In this document: piece by piece, positions 33,754 to 47,000 of the stretch
Layout: each line of letters opens with the position of its first letter
Numbering within the stretch: position 1 is the first letter of the stretch
NCBI GenBank assembly: GCA_027382625.1
Contig: JAJKFJ010021106.1
Location: 1-64,000, forward strand
DNA: 64,000 nucleotides
From: Tetmemena sp. SeJ-2015
Lineage: Eukaryota > Ciliophora > Spirotrichea > Sporadotrichida > Oxytrichidae
Direction of reading: 5' to 3'
The notes under the pieces: generated by a model
Database searches by the model: none
Seen by the model: only the letters and a program-made list of their open reading frames with translations
Told to the model about the DNA's origin: nothing
Translations under genes and position numbers: made by a program

Positions 33754-36700
33754 TCACTTTTGAGTCTCTGGTGAGGGTTGGAGAAATTGGTTTAGCTGTT
33801 ATTGCTGCTTATATTATTCACTCTTTTCGATGATCCTCTCCACTATCTTGCTGCTCTTGCTGTTTATCTGTGGTGCGAACGAGGGGGAAATTTCTAAAAT
33901 AGTTAATTGAAATGGATATTTTGATTACCTCTGTGCTTTTCCTAAACCTTTCTTTATTTCTCTTTGTGGATGGCTTGCTCTCTATTCGTGAGGAACATTC
34001 CATATTTCAACTTAGCGTCATCAAACCTCAACTGATTTATATTATTAATAGAAAATATCTTATTATAATTGTTGAAAAATTTGAGTCTGAGGGTGTTTGC
34101 TTGGTCTCTTCATCAGCTGCAGTGGTCTAACTCTCGTCTTGAGAGAGTTGATGCTGCCTGTTGAAGCCTGCATCTTGCAATTGAGTAGTCTGTCTGCTGA
34201 ATTGACTCACCTGCTCTGCCAGAGATATATTCTTGTTACTTGGAGTAGCCTACTCCACTTTGCCTCTCTTGGGGGCCTCACAGCCCAGTACTCTTTAAAA
34301 GAACTGCTTTAGACTCTTCAGCACTATGCTTTAGTTCTTATCTATAGTAGCTCGTTTAAAAGAGTCTGACTATGAATCCTTCCCATCTAGTTGCAAGAAT
34401 AACTATCTCAGCAGCTGCTTCTAAGTTGCCTCAAACCCCTTTGGCAAACCCTCAGTGCCCTCTGGTTTAAATTAAATCATCCAGATAAGAAACTAATTTC
34501 TTGATAAACTTGAACTAATCCATAAGCTAGATATACTGCTCAAAGTTTATCTTTCCCCTCTCTACCTTTTCAATGTCATTTTAGGAAGTGTTAGTGTGCT
34601 ACTTTTGAATCTGGAATTGTTGATTCTGCAGTCTCTGTATTTCTATAAACTTGGATTTTATGCTTTGGATGAGACCCACATTTAAAATTATCGTAAATGC
34701 AATATAGCTTCTTAAATTCTTATTTTTGAGGGCGAGATTCCACTCATCAAGGAACTTTTCATGCAGGATCATTTGCGAACTGTGGTTTACTATTACCCGA
34801 GGACTGGGTCTGCCACTTTAAGCATCAGCAACCAGCCTTGATCTCGATCTCAGGGATAGATCCTTCCTGTTTTTACTGAGATCGGTTCTGATTGATCTCT
34901 AATTTTAGATTTAGGAAATATTTTAGCTTCCACCATCTGTATCAAGCACAGATTATAATAAATATGCATGCATTATACTTATAAAAATTTAAGAGATTAG
35001 TTTTCCTTGAGTCTCCTCTGCTCCAAAATCTTCTTAGACTTCTAGTTCATCTTGAATTGCCTCTTCTCCTGCAATTCCTACTCTTCCTGTTGCTGCCTCT
35101 ATTCTTATAATTTATTAACATTTGTTTATAGATAAAAAAAGTTAAAAAATAACTTATATAAAAAGATACAGAAATAGCAAACTATATCATTTTATAATAA
35201 ATTCTCTTTCGATCTCAAGTAACTCTTACTTATGCGACTCAAGAGGCAACCTATCAACATATGTTTATATCCCTTGAGCAGCTGCTACTTCTATTCAGTT
35301 ATTCTAGATTTAGACCGATCTGGGGTGAAGGTGCAATTCTAGCTGCGCTCAAACTCCTCCCACTGCTCTTAATCTCGCTGCCATTTATCATTCTGGGCCT
35401 TCCTCCTCTCTATATCAGATTAGAGCTTGTTGAAAAATGCATCAAGATAAATATAGATAAAAAGAGATGCAATATAACAATTTCAAGATTAAGCTTCTTC
35501 GTAGTTTCCGAGGTTATATTTGAGTTCTATTCTCTAGGAGAACCCATTTAAGAAGCTCCTTACTTTCTGGGAATGAGAGAAGATTCTCTCTGACCTGCAG
35601 TCACCCGAGATTGTCGCTACTTCTAAAGTTCACTAACGTAGCTAACATTATTAGAGTTTAGAGCCGTTGAAGGCTTTTAACCTCTATTTGAAGTAGGGCT
35701 TTTATCTTTAGCCACTTTATTAGGAAGTAGACTTCTTTTCGGTGGCATTCCTTGCTTATTATTCAAGATAGCCTTTGCTTTTTTGGGTTGATCTCTTGGA
35801 TTTTTATAGTCAAAGCTTACGTCCCTTCTAAGAGGCATTAGTCGTGGTCTTAGGTAAAAGAGCTTTGATTTGATAGCTTATATCCTCTAACTCTTGCATG
35901 GATGGTGATTCCTGCAGAACTTAGAGACCTGCTTGAGAAGAATAAAACGGGTTTACGTTACTGTTAGAGTTGATAGCGCTTCCTTGAAACCCTAGTTAGT
36001 TATTACGTACACCATTATTTTAAGAGTATTGAGTGGGATCTAAATGTTGAGCAAGTTCTAAGATTCCTGATTCCTTGCAGAGCTGAATTGAAAACTATCA
36101 TTGAAGCTGCCATTATCGTGTGACTAGTTTGCCAAGTGCTGCATTTGATCATCTGACGTCTTCCTCTTAGTCTTTTCTTTGCGATTTTAAGCCCTTTGGT
36201 CATTTTATGATGATTGAATTTCTCTTTATATCTCTACAGGTGACCTAAAAATGCCTTTGAAAGCTGACTTTCCATTTAGAATGATGTGGTTTCGGTCAGA
36301 CTCAGGGTGATCTAACTTGCAAATACCCTCTCCTTCTTCTTCTTCGCCATTCCTATAAACTCCAACATTATCTTAGTTGTCGCTTATATTCTTGTAAGTA
36401 TAAAGATAGATTAATCGTAATTTATGTATTCTCTTAGTCATCATTTGAGTTAGACATTTCATCAGGTATTTAATCTTCATCAGTCCCATCACTTTGAAAA
36501 ATATTAATTCTATATTCATTTAAATAACTTCCTTAAGTAAAAAAGTTTCTCTGATTCAAGACTCTAAAATTCTACTAATCAAGAGGTGTAGGTGACTGGG
36601 ATCTATTGTACTAGATTCGCTAATTCCTGTCTGGAGAGGCTGAAACTTCGCATCTCCTCTTATCATTAACTCTATTTTGTTCAAGATAATTGCCTTCTTG

Positions 36701-36829
36701 CCAGTTAATGTGTTCTCTCTGTGATTCTCTGTAGCCAAATGCTCCTGTGCCTCTATTCCCCAGATCATTCTGCGTACGTTCTTAATTTTCCTAATTTTTA
36801 CTAAACCTAAAACTACCTTACTTAAACAT
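33754..36829 (-). CDS. Coiled-coil protein, probably cytoskeletal
   Basis: The start at 36829 gives MFKQGSFRFSKNQENQERTQ, followed by a polar N-terminal region (GTGAFGYRESQREHINWQEG). Short introns near 36400-36370 and elsewhere join long Gln/Asn/Ser-rich segments (35560-36230). From 35450 the protein is helical and charged: SDIERRKAQNDKWQRDQEQW then EEFERSQNCTFTPD, then RQQQEEQELQEKRQFKMNQK, LHEKFLDEWNLALKNKNLRS, KVERGKINFEQYIQLMDQFK, and near the end FDDAKLKYGMFLTNREQAIH. A 35-nt intron (about 33934-33900) leads to the last exon, ending QPSPETQK at TGA 33754. The 'TFTP' motif in a coiled-coil context is frequent in ciliate cytoskeletal proteins (established pattern), but the family is not identified. 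It converges with the gene at 30137. Confidence 0.6.
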
Positions 36830-37260
36830 TTATAAAAAGCATATCTCTATATTGTGGTTTAGTGTTGTCGGTATTTATAATTTATTGCTGGTTGAGAGTG
36901 AAGTTAAAATGAGCCCCTTTCAAGTTGATGTTCAAATTAGTGGGAGTCTTCGCACCCCTGCTCTGCTCTTATTAGTTCATTATATATGCCCCATTCTTTT
37001 AAGCAGACTTAAGGGCTTAGACATTTTAGGGCTCATGCTATTAGGTATGGAGTTAGTTTTGGGGTTAGAATTGCGGAGATTGCTGCTGCTTTAGGCTTGG
37101 CTAGTTTTTCTCCGCAGCTTAGACTCTCTATGACATAATTTTAATAATCTATCAAGAGATTTAATATTCTCCAAATTAAAAATATGCTAGCTAATAATCA
37201 AACCTTCATTTTTTATTATGCTGAATATTATTAAATTCGATCCGAATTAACTATGCATCT
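36830..37260. promoter_or_regulatory. Divergent intergenic region
   Basis: AT-rich; the 5' flanks of the genes at 36829 (minus) and 37388 (plus) meet here. The frame at 36852-37094 has no gene-like continuation. Confidence 0.4.
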
Positions 37261-37387
37261 AAACACCACTATGTATGCTAAACTTACAAATGAATTTAAA
37301 GCAGTCTCAAACTATATTTTAGCTTGATCAAGTTCTAATAAGCTAAATTTTATTGTTGAAATGCTGGGAATTGATTTAATAAAATTA

Positions 37388-40300
37388 ATGATGATGCATG
37401 AGCAAACATTCGAAGTTATGACCTCAGACTAAGACTATCAGTTTGAGAAGGGGAGCTAGCCTTTCACTCCTATAGAGGAGCCTATGCTACAAGAAACTTC
37501 ATAATTGCTTATAAGTCTTCATTTAAATATTTTTAACCTCACAAGTAAATCAAATGAAAATGGACAACAACACTTCAAAAGAAGTCTCTGCGAGTGCCCT
37601 TTCAATATAATTGACGAGGCTGCTAAGAACATGCGCTCTTGAAGAACTGCCTCTATGGGACTGGAGCCAAATCACTCCTAAAACTTATTGGTACATGCTG
37701 GATCTTTCTCCCCTTTGAAACTTAACTTAGCTGAGAGTAATTATCAGAAATTAAATTCAATATTTCATAAAGAGTTCTAATTTTAATTATCCTCGCCAGT
37801 CTGAAATGAATTAGTCGTATCAGTATCCACCGAATGAAATGCCCCAGAGTAAAACTTAATTAGAGAAAGACTAGTCAAGCAATCTAAATACTCAATCTTT
37901 ACAGCACTCTTTGAGTAAGAAAGTTGTAATGTCCAAGTAGCGGTCACAAGTTTAGAGCAGAGGTAGTTTCAGTTACTACTCCTCCTTAAACGGGCAGCAG
38001 CCTCCCCTTAATGGTTATTAGCACCAGCAACCTGCCCACTCTCAGTCATTTAATCAGACTATGATGCAAGTCAACCCACAGAATGTAAGGCAACGATATG
38101 TCACAGTGCAGGCCAAATAGATTGGTGGTAAAGCTGGTGGGCGTGTCGATCCTGATTTCAGTTTGAAAGGCAAGTAGTTTGCAAGAGAATCTTAAGATTC
38201 TCTTAAGTTTTAGCTTCAAGAAACCGCTTCTGCCCAATAGAAATTCACAAGTTAAAAGACTAGCATGTTTCCTGAACTCCATAAGAATCGCTCAGATACA
38301 ATCTTAGTCATACTTCTTTATTCTTCTTTAATTTAAGATGAGACAAAAGAGTTAGAACATAAGACTATTGAGCCGCTAATAACCTCAAATCTAGGTGAAG
38401 AGGATCAAGATCCGAGCTTGCAAGACTATGCTAAATTTTATTGTGATTGCTATTTTAAAGAGAGATCCACTGAGACTTTACTTCAGAAGGAACCGGATTA
38501 ATCCTCAATATCTCCCAACCCATATCAATCTCTGGATCGAGATTAAATTCAGCTCAGAAAAGAAAAGAAGAGTCTCCTTAAAAGCTAAGGCCTTGAATCT
38601 CGGAATGAAGACTCCCCCATCTAACTGAATGCTCAAGATGTGAAAATTCCTTCTCAAAATTAACTACACTAATTGAGGAAGCAATCCATATCTTACTAAG
38701 AGACCGGGGGTGAAGACTAATTTCAAATACAAATAAGTCTTCTTCAAAGCAAGGCACTCTCTATAATAAACCACTCTTTGCCTAGAACAAGTAAAACTCA
38801 CCCAGCTATTTCATCACACAGAGTTAAAATCAATTCATTGAAAAGCTAACAAGAATAGTTAAGTACGTTTTTTGTCTCTATAGCTTTTATTTTTTCTTTA
38901 AAGAAACCAAGCACCAGGGTAGTTAGGAATCATGCTTTAAAAGACTAATAACCAACCAGAGATGAAAACACAGGATCAATACTAAGTTCTAAACCAAAGA
39001 TAGCAGAAGATCTTGAGAGACTTGCACAAAAAGAACGGTCTCTATAAGTCTATAGATTTAGGCAGACTCAAGAACAATTCAGCAAACATCTTCAAGCATA
39101 TGAGAAATTCAAACGCCTCTTCGATTGATGAGACTGGGAAGTTAGGTAACTTGAAGGAGGATTCTAAGTTGGGAAGCATAGACCATTTCAAAACGATGCA
39201 GAGGAATCAATCCCCCTAGTTGAAACTGAATGAGCAAAGCAGCGCCTCGGTCATCCATCAGCAAAGATCACGCCAGGATAGCTAAGCCGACATCATGAGG
39301 AGAGAATCTTGAATTATCTTACTCTTTTGAAATGTGAGGAGTTCACTGTTTGATCCTAAGAAGTACTCCACAACAAAGAACTATCAATCGCTTAACCAAG
39401 CTCAGCTCATTAAAATCATAGACTGCCAAAATACAGACTTGAAGGCTCTTAAGGAACAGATCCTTAACTTGGAAGAGAAAGTAAAAAAGCTAAAAGCTAA
39501 GAAGAAAGACTATGCGTAGACTAATAAAGAACTCCTTCAAGAGATCATGGGTCAAGATCTTGTCAACAACTCTTAGAATTAGGGAGGTGACGACCTGCAG
39601 ATTGATGTCAATTACTCCTCTGACTAGTACGGCGGAGGCGGGGGTACTGTGACAAACTAATACTCTTCCTCTCAAGCCTTCAGCAGTCCAGGCAAGATTC
39701 ATCAGATTTACCAAGACTTCTTCATAACCGATATGAAGAGGGACTTGAACAAGGCCATCGATATAATGAGCACTTAGAAATCCAATGCGAATGCAGCACT
39801 TTAGAAACTGGCAGAGATCAGGAAGGAAAATGCAGATCTCAAGAACAAGCTACAAAGATATAGGAAGATGATGAATGACACTCTTAAGTAAAGAGATGAA
39901 GGTAATCTAACGAGAGAGAGTGGAGTGCAAGGGGATGAAAAGAAGAGAGAGCTGAAGATCAGCAGAAGATCAGATAGTGTGAGTGATATAGTAGTCAGTA
40001 GTTAGGAGCAGGCAAACGTTTAGCAATTGGGCCTTCTTACTAAACTAGCTATTTCGACTGCCATCAGAAGAGGATCCTCAAATTATTAATTTATTGATCA
40101 ATAAGTCCAGATAGAAGCCCTGGCAGGAGACAAGCAATTAGCATCAGCACGATCAATTATTTGCTATGTTTAACGATAGTCTAAGACATCGCGGATAAGC
40201 AATAGATTTTCAATAAATAGCCACTTTATTTGAGAAAAATAATTATGCTAATAGGCGGACAGAGACAAATTAAGTTAATTCTATTAAGCTCTAAGGAGGT

Positions 40301-42053
40301 TAACTGACTGCCAAGAAGTCCAGTCTGTGATTGAGACCATCACCTTGTAATTTACATTTCTTTCACGAACTTATCCATTTTAGGAGCTTAAAGAAGCTGG
40401 TGGGTTGTGGGAGACTCTCTTTCTTCGTTTACGATTCTGACTGGCTGCAGATAGAATCTAAGATTTCTCAGGTGCCCTTCGTGGCTTTCAAGTTTGTGGT
40501 TGATGGCTACTCATTTCAGCAAATCGCAATCACAGATAAGGATATCTGTGAACCTGCTTTCTTAAATCTGCAAGATCTTGTTTCCTCTGGTGAAATTTAC
40601 AGAAGGATCGATGATCATTTTCATTATCTTTTTAAGGAAAGACTTTGTGTGTGCGCTCATGCCCTTGCCTACAGATTAGACACCTAAGCTAGTTAAGCAA
40701 AAGTCCATGTCTGATGTCCCAAGCTCCTCTAAAAAGCTAGTACAGAAACCTTATGGATGTATACAGATGTCTTTCTAGCGACTCCCAGGGATGACTGGCC
40801 TCATATCCTTGAGCCAATTAGAAGAGTACTTTGTGAAATCCTTTGCCTGTATCGCTGGAGAAAAGATTAGGAAAATCTACACGGACATGGTCTCAGAAAA
40901 GCGTAAAAGGGAAATTATAGACCTAGTTAAACTTTCTAGTGAGATCTGCTCCCAGAAAACCTACTCAAATCTTATTGTAAGTTTTTAAAAGTGGTTTAGA
41001 CTTTTCTTAGAACAAGCTGAGAGACAAGTTAATCCTATCTGGAATCATTTTATATTTGATCAATTGAAAGAATAGGTTTATGTGCATTCTTCGGGTTTGA
41101 AGCTACTGCAGTGCTTTTAAAGGACGAAAGGCCTTCTGAGCTATTCACTTCAGTTAACCTAAGCCCAGATCCTATAATTGATAATGCATCTGATTACGCT
41201 TTCTACCCCTCTACAGTAGGCTTGACTGGCAACGTAGTGAAACAGAAATGTAAGCTCAAACATGAGCTCAGAATAATTTTTCCTCTTAGAGATATTCGTG
41301 AGCAACAGTATTCAGAAGGAGTTGCGATTCAATAGCTCGACCGACAACATAAGTGGAGTTAGGGAGCCTCTCAACATGATGATCTGTCCAATAGTGGATC
41401 TGAATAATGATCTCGATACCTTCCAAGTAAACACAATCGCCAAGGGCACTAAGCAAAGTATCAATGAGAAGGTAGCAGTCGTCACCAAACCACAAGGCAC
41501 CTTCAAGAGGATCAAATAAGATGACGATAAGAGTAAAAGTTTAACTCTTAGTACTTTTTATTGTCTACGATGAAGAAGAGGAGTAGAAAAGGTATCAGAG
41601 CAGAGACAACTTGCTAGGGGTGATTCAATTCGTGAACAAGTCTGACAAATCTTTGATTTCTGACTTCGACATGGTAAGTTCAGCACACACACATAAGATG
41701 CAACACGCTCCTTCTTCTTCCTCTCATCACTTTCCTTATAGGAGAAGTTTTGGCAAGTGAACTAGCTTTTGGTGATAGCGATACGAATCGTAAAGGACAT
41801 CAAGGTGTTCTTGAACCTGACAATGGCGCATCAACACTCCCTCTCAAACTAGAACGACATGTTCAAAAAGGTGAACGACCTACTCACTCAGGAAAAGGGA
41901 GCTGTCATGAATAACTTGTCTAATGCTGTGTTTGGGATGAGGAGGCACTTGAAGCAAAGAGGCCAGAAGGATATGAATAGGACTGCTACCTCCACAGATC
42001 CCAACAACTAGACTAACTACAATAACGATGATAGAGACCAATCTGAGAATTGA
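37388..42053 (+). CDS. Coiled-coil protein with GAF-like domains
   Basis: A conservative start is ATG 37388 (MMMHEQTFEVMTSDQDYQFE). An upstream open stretch from 37251 in the same frame is separated by one TGA. The N-terminal 1,200 bases encode disordered Gln/Ser-rich sequence (SFNQTMMQVNPQNVRQRYVT). A coiled coil follows at 39330-39910 (LKALKEQILNLEEKVKKLKA; LAEIRKENADLKNKLQRYRK). From 40240 a GAF-like domain appears (RLSFFVYDSDWLQIESKISQ then VPFVAFKFVVDGYSFQ), then a linker (FVKSFACIAGEKIRKIYTDM), and a second with PSTVGLTGNVVKQ, MMICPIVDLNN and LGVIQFVNKSDKSLISDFDM, the typical GAF last strand. The tail ends DDRDQSEN at TGA 42051. GAF domains bind cyclic nucleotides or other small ligands; no catalytic domain is visible. 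Frame slips near 37790 and 40430 look like base errors. Confidence 0.62.
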
Positions 42054-42224
42054 ACCTATTATAAGTCAGATTAACTACAAATATATTAAAAAAGTGACAC
42101 ACTTTAACATTAGGAATCAACATTACCAGCTTTATCTTTGTAAAAGTGCTTTTAGATTAACTTAAATAACCATCTTATATTGTTTCAAAGTGTATTCTCC
42201 CTTCATCAATTAAAGTCTCTCTCT

Positions 42225-42903
42225 TCACTCTTCTTCCTCTTCTTCGTCATCGCCTGAGTGCTTCTTGTCCTTCTTCTTTTTCTTTTTCTTCTTATCATCT
42301 CCACTGCCATCCTCCTCGTCACTGCCCTTGGCCTTCTTCTTCTTTTTGTCTTTCTTCTTTTTCTTTTTATCGTCGTCACTCTCCTCGCCTTTCTCCTCCT
42401 CATCGTCGCTGCCCTTGGCCTTCTTCTTCTTTTTCTTCTTGTCGTCCTTGTCCTTCTTCTCCTTCTTGTCCTTGTCCGCCTTCTTCTTCTTGTCTTTCTT
42501 TTTCTTCTCCCCATCGCTGTCGTCTCCTCCCTTATCGGCAGCCTTCTTTTTCTTCTTCTTTTTGTTATCGTCGCGCTCTGGCTACACTGGCAAGTCGTTG
42601 CCCTCCTCGTCCAAGCCTACTGCGAATAGTATCCTACAATATTGTAAACAAAAGCAAGAGATGATTATAGAAGACGGAAGTTATAAGCTTTCAGTTTCAA
42701 CAACTAACTGGAAGAGGAGAATAGAAAGCTAATGAATTTCCAAATAAGATATTTCTTGAAAAGTATATCAGAGTAGGTTGTACTTACTTTTTGGCGAAGT
42801 TGGTAACTGGGTTCTTTGGCCTGAGTTCCAAGGTCTTTTCCAGTTCCATATATACGATGGCGAGGAAGTCCTCGTACTCTCGCTGCTTCTGCTCTTCTTT
42901 CAT
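42225..42903 (-). CDS. Dpy-30/RIIa-like motif protein with Lys/Asp/Glu-rich tail
   Basis: The start at 42903 reads EYEDFLAIVYMELEKTLELR, then PKNPVTNFAKK: a helix-loop-helix resembling the Dpy-30/RII dimerisation motif, whose core is a P-x-NP-x-x-F/Y-x-A segment. A long GT-AG intron (about 42784-42633) leads to ILFAVGLDEEGNDLPVQPER and then about 110 residues of Lys runs broken by Asp/Glu/Ser (KKKKKKAADKGGDDSDGE; three AKGSD repeats), ending at TGA 42225. Dpy-30-motif proteins sit in axonemal radial spokes or COMPASS complexes; here an axonemal adenylate-kinase-like or spoke component is possible. The poly-R, poly-F and poly-L open frames overlapping it on both strands are shadows. The charged tail is repetitive at the DNA level, so its length may vary. 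Confidence 0.65.
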
Positions 42904-43024
42904 TATTCCCTCTTATAATTATAATCAGCCCACTTTATTAAATTTATTAAACTTGCATTCACAAGCTCACTCACTCACGCTTACTTAATTAATTTAATAA
43001 TTTGATTATTACAGGAATCACAAA

Positions 43025-43705
43025 ATGGTTGAGAGTTTAGCTAAAACAGAGCAGAAACAAACCTTACAGATCTAGATCTGTCCAGTCTTCAACCGCCTCG
43101 GGCTCTGCCTCGAGAGCTCCAAATGCTAACTTACACACCCCACTTTCAAGTTAGTCGATGAACTCGCTCAGAAGCTAGTCATCAACGCAGCCTCAAGCGA
43201 GGAGGTCAAGGCCACTGACCAAAATCAAGATGCAGTGCAGGCATCTGCTCAACCCGAGGAAACTAAAGTGTCGCAATAGACCTCAGGAGGCATGAGAGTT
43301 GAAGCAGCTGCTTTCATACCTTCCAAGCTCAACACTGGTGCCCAATCCTTCGTCCCTCAAAAGAAGAAGAGTAAGTATTCAAGATCACAATTTGACTTGA
43401 GTGTGTATTATCGGAGTCACTCAAATTTTGAACGAGTCTGAAGATTTCTAATGAAATCGTGTGTAGATGTGCCTGAGATTCTGAGAAACGTGGACACCAT
43501 CGAAGAGGGTGGAGTTTACACTGTGAAGCAACAGAGCGACTGCACTTGCTGCAAGGGCCAAGTCAACAACTGCAGGGGGCCCATCTGCGCTGACCTCGGC
43601 ATGTGCTACTGCGTATACCACTCAATCCACAGCCACAACCAAGGACAAGGCAAGGCTGACTCCTTCGACCCTGACGATATCATCATCCTCTACGACGAGG
43701 AATGA
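43025..43705 (+). CDS. CCCH zinc-finger protein with a second Cys-rich C-terminal module
   Basis: Exon 1 from ATG 43025: MVESLAKTEQKQTLQIQ, then CPVFNRLGLC, five residues, CQLTH: a C-x8-C-x5-C-x3-H finger, the RNA-binding type. A disordered linker follows (SAQPEETKVSQQTSGG; NTGAQSFVPQKKK). A GT-AG intron at 43371-43466 leads to exon 2: VPEILRNVDTIEEGGVYTVK, then CTCCKGQVNNCRGPICADLG with MCYCVYH, ending ILYDEE at TGA 43703. The C-terminal module has about seven cysteines plus His within 30 residues, so probably binds one or two more metals; I do not recognise it. The upstream open frame MKSCVDVPE starts inside the intron. Good C/G third-base use suggests decent expression. Likely mRNA regulation. 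Confidence 0.8.
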
Positions 43706-44004
43706 GCAAGCAACTTTAACACTTCAGCAAGCAAGCATATTAAAGAATGAAGCTATAAATTAAACTGCTCATGATGAACAAGAGTGAGAGAGATACTTCT
43801 TTCTTCTTTGAATGAGCAGAATGAGAATAATAGTTGCATAAAAGATTTAGATTATGAATTTAACCCTTATACTCAAAGATTCTCCCTGAGTGAAGAAGTA
43901 ATGGTCTAAGAGAAGAGATAAAAATCTTATTAAAAGGCTTCTAGTGAGCGAATATCGCACACTTATAATTATTAGATCTATTATAATAGATAAATAAAGT
44001 AGAA

Positions 44005-47000
44005 ATGAAGGCCAGTTTTCAAAGAAAGCTGTCGGTTGAGTTCTTGGTAAGGAAAAGGAGATAGAATTATGACGGACTAACTCATGATATAGGATAACCT
44101 GGACTTAGTAAAGTTGAAGACAAGCAGAGCCAAGAAGACGCTGAGAAGTTTAATATCTTTCATGAACGAGAGAGTTAACATAGAGCAGAGATACGCCCAG
44201 TCACTCCACAATCTCGCAAAGACTGGTTACACAATCACATATATGTCATTCATCTTCTCTTTAATTTTAAATTGGTGGAGTGTCTATATCGCACAGCATC
44301 ATAGAATACAAGAACTACGAGGAGCAGTAAGCAATCTTAATTAATTTTAAACTTTTCCTAGGACTATGAGAGATGCTTTGAATGCCTTGATCAACTTCAC
44401 GATCCAGGAATCAGAGCTGCACAAGGAGTTCAGTTTACAAACTAGGACTAACATAGTTTAGTCGCTTGATGACACGCGCAAGAACCTCTCCTCAAACAAG
44501 AAGAACTGGCTGGCTAAGCTAGATCAACTCAAGCGTCAGATCAGAGAGAGCAATGAAATGTACAAGCGAGAGTACCTCAAGCATCAGCAGTAGAGTTTAG
44601 TATGTATCAATTCTTCGTTTTGAGAGTTTAGTGGTGGAAGACTTCAAACTGAAGAGGAATCAAGCGTATCTGAAGTATGGGCTGAGTCTTGACGAGTAGC
44701 TGCAATTCGACAACATGCCTAAACTCATTCAGCAGGCAGAGCAGAAATACCAAGAAGCAGTAGCTAAGTTCAATGAGATCAAGAAAGCAACACAAGCTCA
44801 ACAGGAGTATACAGAGAGATGCGTCTCTGACTTTAACAAGGGCTCTTCAGACTTAAACAAATTGCTTTTTCTCACTTTTATATGCTATGAATGAGACATT
44901 TTGGAGCAGATTGAGAAGCAGGAATTCCAGAGACTGGACTAGCTTAAGCAGAACTTGAATAACTTCTCAGTGCAGATAGTCAGTCTAGTACAGCAGCAAG
45001 AAAGTCTCCATAAGCTCATTGAATAAGAATATTAAAGTACTAGGATGATTAGAGTATTTTATTATAAGAGTTTGCAAATGTTGAGCCGATGAAAGACTTG
45101 CAACTTTTCATTCAGAAGAACTCAACATTCGCTGAGAATGAGAGACTGCGCAACTTGTACAAGGAGATGGGACTCTATCAGTAACTCAATGGGGAAGAGT
45201 ACGGGGGTTTGCTAACTAACGCTGCCAACTCATCTTCGAACTCTTCCTCTCTAGGAGCTATAGGTGGCTAGAAAGAAGGAGGTGGGAAGTTAGGATCGCA
45301 TCAGCTCATGATGGGCAACGGTCTGCTGGCAGAAAAAACTTCCAGAGCGATGGCTTAGCAGCTGAAGCAAATGGAGGAAGATAGAAAGAGGAAGGCAGTT
45401 GCAGAGGAGAACTAAAAGAAAGAGCAGCAAAGACTCAAGAAATGTGAGCACATAGTGAACAGCCTCAAGGATACTAGAGATGTGCTTTACAAGATAGGAA
45501 ATTAAGTACTCAACTATCAGAATGTGGACTTGCTTTACTAGGCTAGACCTGGTAGTCTCAGGAATTCAAGATTGGAGGGAAACATACCATAGATCAATTT
45601 GTCTACTTGCTTCTGCACATCTACAAACCCATTTCTACCTCCAATCATAAAACTCTTTTATGATCATTATCTGGGAAAAGTATTTGGAGTTGGTGAAGAG
45701 AATACGTCTTACTTGGAGCCCCTTGTGAGGACTCTTACCAATAATAAGTCCCCAGACATGTTCCAAATTCTTCATAGAATTTTCGAACACTACAAGTAGC
45801 AGAGACAGCCTCAGGTGGTAAATTTTTCGACAAGCAAATGTCTCCCAAGGAAGCTGAGTGAACAATATTTTCCTTATGATTAATGTTTTTAATGAATGAG
45901 TTTTACAAGTCGATGATGGGTCTGACTTGGACTTGGATAAGACTAATCGTGCTCAGAGGAGCCGGCTTCATTCAAGAGCAATATGAGAAAGATTTCAACG
46001 CCTTCATTGATCAAGTGGAGCTGGAACACCACCAAGCTCAACAGTGCACCCTTGAAGATAAAAAATAAATTCAATGGTTTATTCTTAAGCGATAGAGTTC
46101 ACTTTCAACTCGATGAAGTACGTGCAGAAGATATCCCGCAGAGAGTCCTTCCCACTTTGCTTCCCCTTAAACTTCCTGCTCCACTAGCACATCCTACCTC
46201 TTTACTTAGATCAAGAGGGAAGAAACGGCGGAGGCAAGAACTCGCTTCTCACCCCTAACTTCCAAGACTAGTTCCTCAACATGCAGGCTTTCACTGAGAA
46301 GATCATAGGAATCATCTTAAAACAAGTTATATATACTTCTAAAGTCAAATTCATTTAATCAGGCAGTCTAGTCAGCTGATGCAGCTTATCAAATCTGTCT
46401 TCAACGCACACCTGAATGATCCAAAGAGCCAAAACTTCACAGAATATGATGAGCAACAAAACAAGGCTCTTAAAAATAGTATACATTAAGTTATAATTAT
46501 AACTTTATAATTGCTCTCAATTCTTTGAAGTACTTACTCCAGAAGTTAAGTAAGGAGCACCCAAGCAGCTTAGCATAGAGAGTGATATCAGTGGAACTCA
46601 TTAGAGATCTCAAGCTGGAGGATTTGCCAGTGCCACTGAATTACTTCAACCTCAAGGATCAGAGCTCCTCTCAAAAGGAGACTTCTGGAGGATCGATGCA
46701 GCCACCTCCCTCTCCCAACATGGGAGCTAAGCAGCCAACCGGAATGAACTTATAATAAGCTCAATAGAGATTGCTCTTCATCATTCTAAGCGGCAACTGT
46801 TGGTTGACTGCAGATTTAACTAGAGACTTATTCGCTATTCTGGAAGAATATGACACAAAGTTCACCTCAAGAGTGCAAATGAACCCTGATCAATAGAACT
46901 CGAATCATAGCGCTGACCAGATTACCACTAGCTAAGTACAAACTCACAACGGAGTTTGCTGGAACAAGTTGAGGTTGGTACTTGATTTGGCGGCAGTTTG

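Noticed and set aside
42206..42732. Long Arg-rich, Phe/Ser-rich and Leu/Val-rich frames over the Lys-rich gene.
   Set aside because: Shadows of the repetitive AAG/GAC tract; the minus-strand Lys/Asp frame continues a spliced, well-started gene.
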